A model generated the notes under the pieces. The model was given only the letters and a program-made list of their open reading frames with translations. It did not search any database and was not told where the DNA came from. From NCBI GenBank assembly GCA_035275265.1, contig DATENC010000011.1:1-64000 (forward strand): a stretch of 64,000 bases of DNA, written 5' to 3'. The translations under genes and the position numbers were made by a program. This DNA comes from JACQAP01 sp035275265 (GTDB lineage: Bacteria > Pseudomonadota > Gammaproteobacteria > Burkholderiales > JACQAP01). This document shows positions 62,375 through 64,000 of the stretch, in pieces. The stretch's first letter is position 1; each line of letters starts with the position of its first letter.

Positions 62375-63295
62375 CGCCTCGCCCAGCGACGCACCGAAGC
62401 GCTTTGCAAAGCGCTCGGCTATATTCTCGCGCGGCGTGAAGTCGACGATTCTCTCGGCCTTGATGACTTCACGAGCCACGAAGTCAACGCTGCCGAGTGC
62501 ATCAGTCAGGCCAAGGTCGACGCTTTTTTGGCCGGTCCATACCAGACCGGAAAAAACGTCCGGCGCTTCCTTCAGGCGTTTGCCGCGCCCCTTGCGCACC
62601 ACGTCGACGAACTGCTGATGAATCTCGCCAAGCATGCGTTTTGCGTATTCGCGCTGCGCGGGATCGAGCGGTGAAAATGGATCGAGAAATCCCTTGTTCT
62701 CTCCGGCGGTAAGCAGCCTGCGTTCGACGCCGAGTTTTTCCATAGTGCCGGTAAACCCGAATCCGTCCATCAGCACGCCTATTGAACCGACGATACTCGC
62801 CTTGTCGACGTAGATCCGGTCGGCGGCAACGGCCACGTAGTAACCGCCGGAGGCACAGATGTCCTCGATCACCGCATAGATCGGAATATCCGGATGTTTC
62901 TCACGGAGCCGACCGATTTCGTTGTTGATGGTGGCGGCCTGCACCGGACTGCCGCCCGGGCTGTTGATCCGCAGGATCACGCCCTTGGTGCTTTTGTCCC
63001 CGAACGCGTCCTGCAGCCCTTGATTGATGGTGTCGGCATTGGCGTGCGCGTCCGCGGCAATGATTCCGTTCAATTCCACCAGCGCGGTATGGTTGGTCGG
63101 CAACGCCACATCACGTCCGCCGAACCAGCCGAACGCAGCGAACATCAGAACGAAAAGATAGATGAAGGTGAGCGTCTTGAAAAAGATCCCCCAGTGGCGG
63201 GCCCTGCGTTGCTCGTCGAGTGCGGCGTGCGCGAGCTTTGCGATGATCTCGCGTTCCCAGTTGCCTCCGGAGGCGCCCGGATCGGTTTCAGCCAT
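62336..63295 (-). CDS. S49 family signal peptide peptidase (SppA-like)
   Basis: A 319-residue inner-membrane protease degrading cleaved signal peptides. One membrane helix lies near 38-58 (FFKTLTFIYLFVLMFAAFGWF). The catalytic Ser is in EDICASGGYYVAVAADRI, and the Lys is in the following SIVGSIGV to TAGENKGFLDPF region. This is the short SppA form. It is linked to the Rieske gene upstream by an eight-base overlap. Confidence 0.92.
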   Translation of the reverse strand: MAETDPGASGGNWEREIIAKLAHAALDEQRRARHWGIFFKTLTFIYLFVLMFAAFGWFGGRDVALPTNHTALVELNGIIAADAHANADTINQGLQDAFGDKSTKGVILRINSPGGSPVQAATINNEIGRLREKHPDIPIYAVIEDICASGGYYVAVAADRIYVDKASIVGSIGVLMDGFGFTGTMEKLGVERRLLTAGENKGFLDPFSPLDPAQREYAKRMLGEIHQQFVDVVRKGRGKRLKEAPDVFSGLVWTGQKSVDLGLTDALGSVDFVAREVIKAERIVDFTPRENIAERFAKRFGASLGEALVRAAGPLSPVR

Positions 63296-63653
63296 GATCT
63301 GCTTCCTTGATTTCGGCCAGGTAGACCTGTCCGTCGTGCTCTTGCACAGGCAATTTGGTCAAGCTCTGACCCTTACATGGACCGCCGACGCAGTAGCCCG
63401 TATCCGGAAGATACGCGGCGCCATGCGTCGAACATATCAAGTATAGACCGGACACGTCGAAGAACTCACCTGGTTGCCAATCGAGCTCAACCGAGACATG
63501 GGCGCAGCGGTTCAAATACCCATGCACGTTGCCACGATAGCGTACCGCAAACGCCGCCGCCGTCCCGCGCTCCGTTTCCACAGTAAAGCGCACACCTCTG
63601 CCGCGCTCCGGCAAGTCACTGGCCGCGCAAATCAGACGTCTTGCTTCAGCCAC
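63288..63653 (-). CDS. Rieske 2Fe-2S domain protein
   Basis: A 121-residue soluble Rieske protein. Ligands are C-x-H in NRCAHVSVEL and C-x2-H in LICSTHGAAY, with GGPCKGQSL between the second pair and the end. It has no membrane anchor. It lies between an S49 peptidase and a HAD phosphatase, a common betaproteobacterial arrangement; its partner is unknown. Confidence 0.9.
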   Translation of the reverse strand: MAEARRLICAASDLPERGRGVRFTVETERGTAAAFAVRYRGNVHGYLNRCAHVSVELDWQPGEFFDVSGLYLICSTHGAAYLPDTGYCVGGPCKGQSLTKLPVQEHDGQVYLAEIKEADHG

Positions 63654-64000
63654 GTCATCAACTCAACGAAACTGCCAATGCATGCCAGCGGTGCCAAGCG
63701 TTCGAGTTCCTCGCGCGGGTGCGCGCCATAGGTCAGGCCGACTGCCGGCACTCCGGCATTCGCGGCCATTTGCAGATCGTGTGTCGTGTCCCCGATCATC
63801 AATGTGCGTTCCCTCGTCACACCCAGCATGTGCATAAGCGTTTCCAGCATGTCGGGATGAGGTTTGGGGAAGCCCTCGTCGGCGCAGCGCGAGGCGTGAA
63901 AATGTGCGCCGAGCGCCGTGTTTTGTAGCGCGCGGTCCAATCCGCGACGGCTTTTGCCGGTGGCCACGGCCATCAGATAGCCGTCCCGGTTAAGTGCGGG
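63632..64000 (-). CDS. HAD-family phosphatase, C-terminal part (Gph-like)
   Basis: The gene runs off the right edge; its frame is open to base 64000. The visible part has the HAD motifs MAVATGKSRRGLD (motif 2, Thr), a Lys in GFPKPHPDML (motif 3) and IGDTTHDLQMAANAG (motif 4). This fits phosphoglycolate phosphatase-like or beta-phosphoglucomutase-like enzymes near rluC. The nucleophile Asp lies outside the window. Confidence 0.88.
   Translation of the reverse strand, partial: PALNRDGYLMAVATGKSRRGLDRALQNTALGAHFHASRCADEGFPKPHPDMLETLMHMLGVTRERTLMIGDTTHDLQMAANAGVPAVGLTYGAHPREELERLAPLACIGSFVELMTWLKQDV

Overview
The window looks like chromosome from a betaproteobacterium with moderately high GC content. 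The order nadB / rpoE-rseA-rseB-mucD-lepA-lepB-DUF4845-rnc-era-recO-pdxJ-acpS-nagZ is typical of that class. So are the yceD-rpmF-plsX-fabHDG-acpP-fabF-mltG-tmk-holB-pilZ-tatD block, the ygfZ/DUF4936 pair and the S49 peptidase-Rieske-HAD block. No species call is possible from sequence reading alone.

Layout. 0-2 kb: the tail of a Crp/Fnr regulator, a ferritin-like protein and a superoxide dismutase (oxidative defence). 2.3-11 kb: one giant gene for a cyclic beta-1,2-glucan synthase (NdvB/Cgs type). 11.4-17.7 kb: tadA, a YkuD L,D-transpeptidase, an SDR reductase, a GNAT protein, then a reverse-strand NRDE / DUF4936 / ygfZ set, ygfX and nadB. 17.9-33.2 kb: a long forward housekeeping run with the sigma-E envelope-stress locus, elongation factor 4, signal peptidase, RNA processing (rnc, era), recO, pdxJ, acpS, nagZ, a cation diffusion facilitator, family-5 UDG, uvrC and pgsA. 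33.3-33.6 kb: tRNA-Gly and tRNA-Cys, separated by a perfect 21-bp inverted repeat.

33.6-38.2 kb is the only clearly accessory stretch. It holds a duplicated small gene family of unknown function (one copy broken by an amber codon), a decayed tyrosine-integrase fragment, a DUF6602 PD-(D/E)XK-like protein whose N-terminus looks frameshifted, and a coupled GNAT gene. 38.3-45.5 kb is a complete NAD-dependent molybdenum formate dehydrogenase locus (fdsGBA-fdhD-fdsD) with a divergent regulator and two matching palindromic operators. 45.7-49.3 kb is a tight trio: a cupredoxin-like periplasmic protein, a membrane class III nucleotide cyclase and an outer-membrane barrel protein. 49.6-50.5 kb holds tRNA-Leu and a SpoU methyltransferase.

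50.8-61 kb (reverse) is the fatty-acid/phospholipid operon, read from a near-consensus promoter that would give yceD an almost leaderless transcript. It continues into cell-wall (mltG), nucleotide (tmk) and replication (holB) genes. 61-64 kb: maf/yceF, a tetrapyrrole-methylase-type methyltransferase, and reverse-strand S49 peptidase, Rieske protein and a HAD phosphatase cut by the window edge.

The most interesting candidates are the DUF6602/GNAT pair and the duplicated unknown family in the accessory stretch, the cupredoxin-cyclase-barrel trio, and several compact regulatory arrangements (fds operators, the yceD promoter, the lepA leader hairpin). No CRISPR array, insertion sequence or intact prophage was seen.
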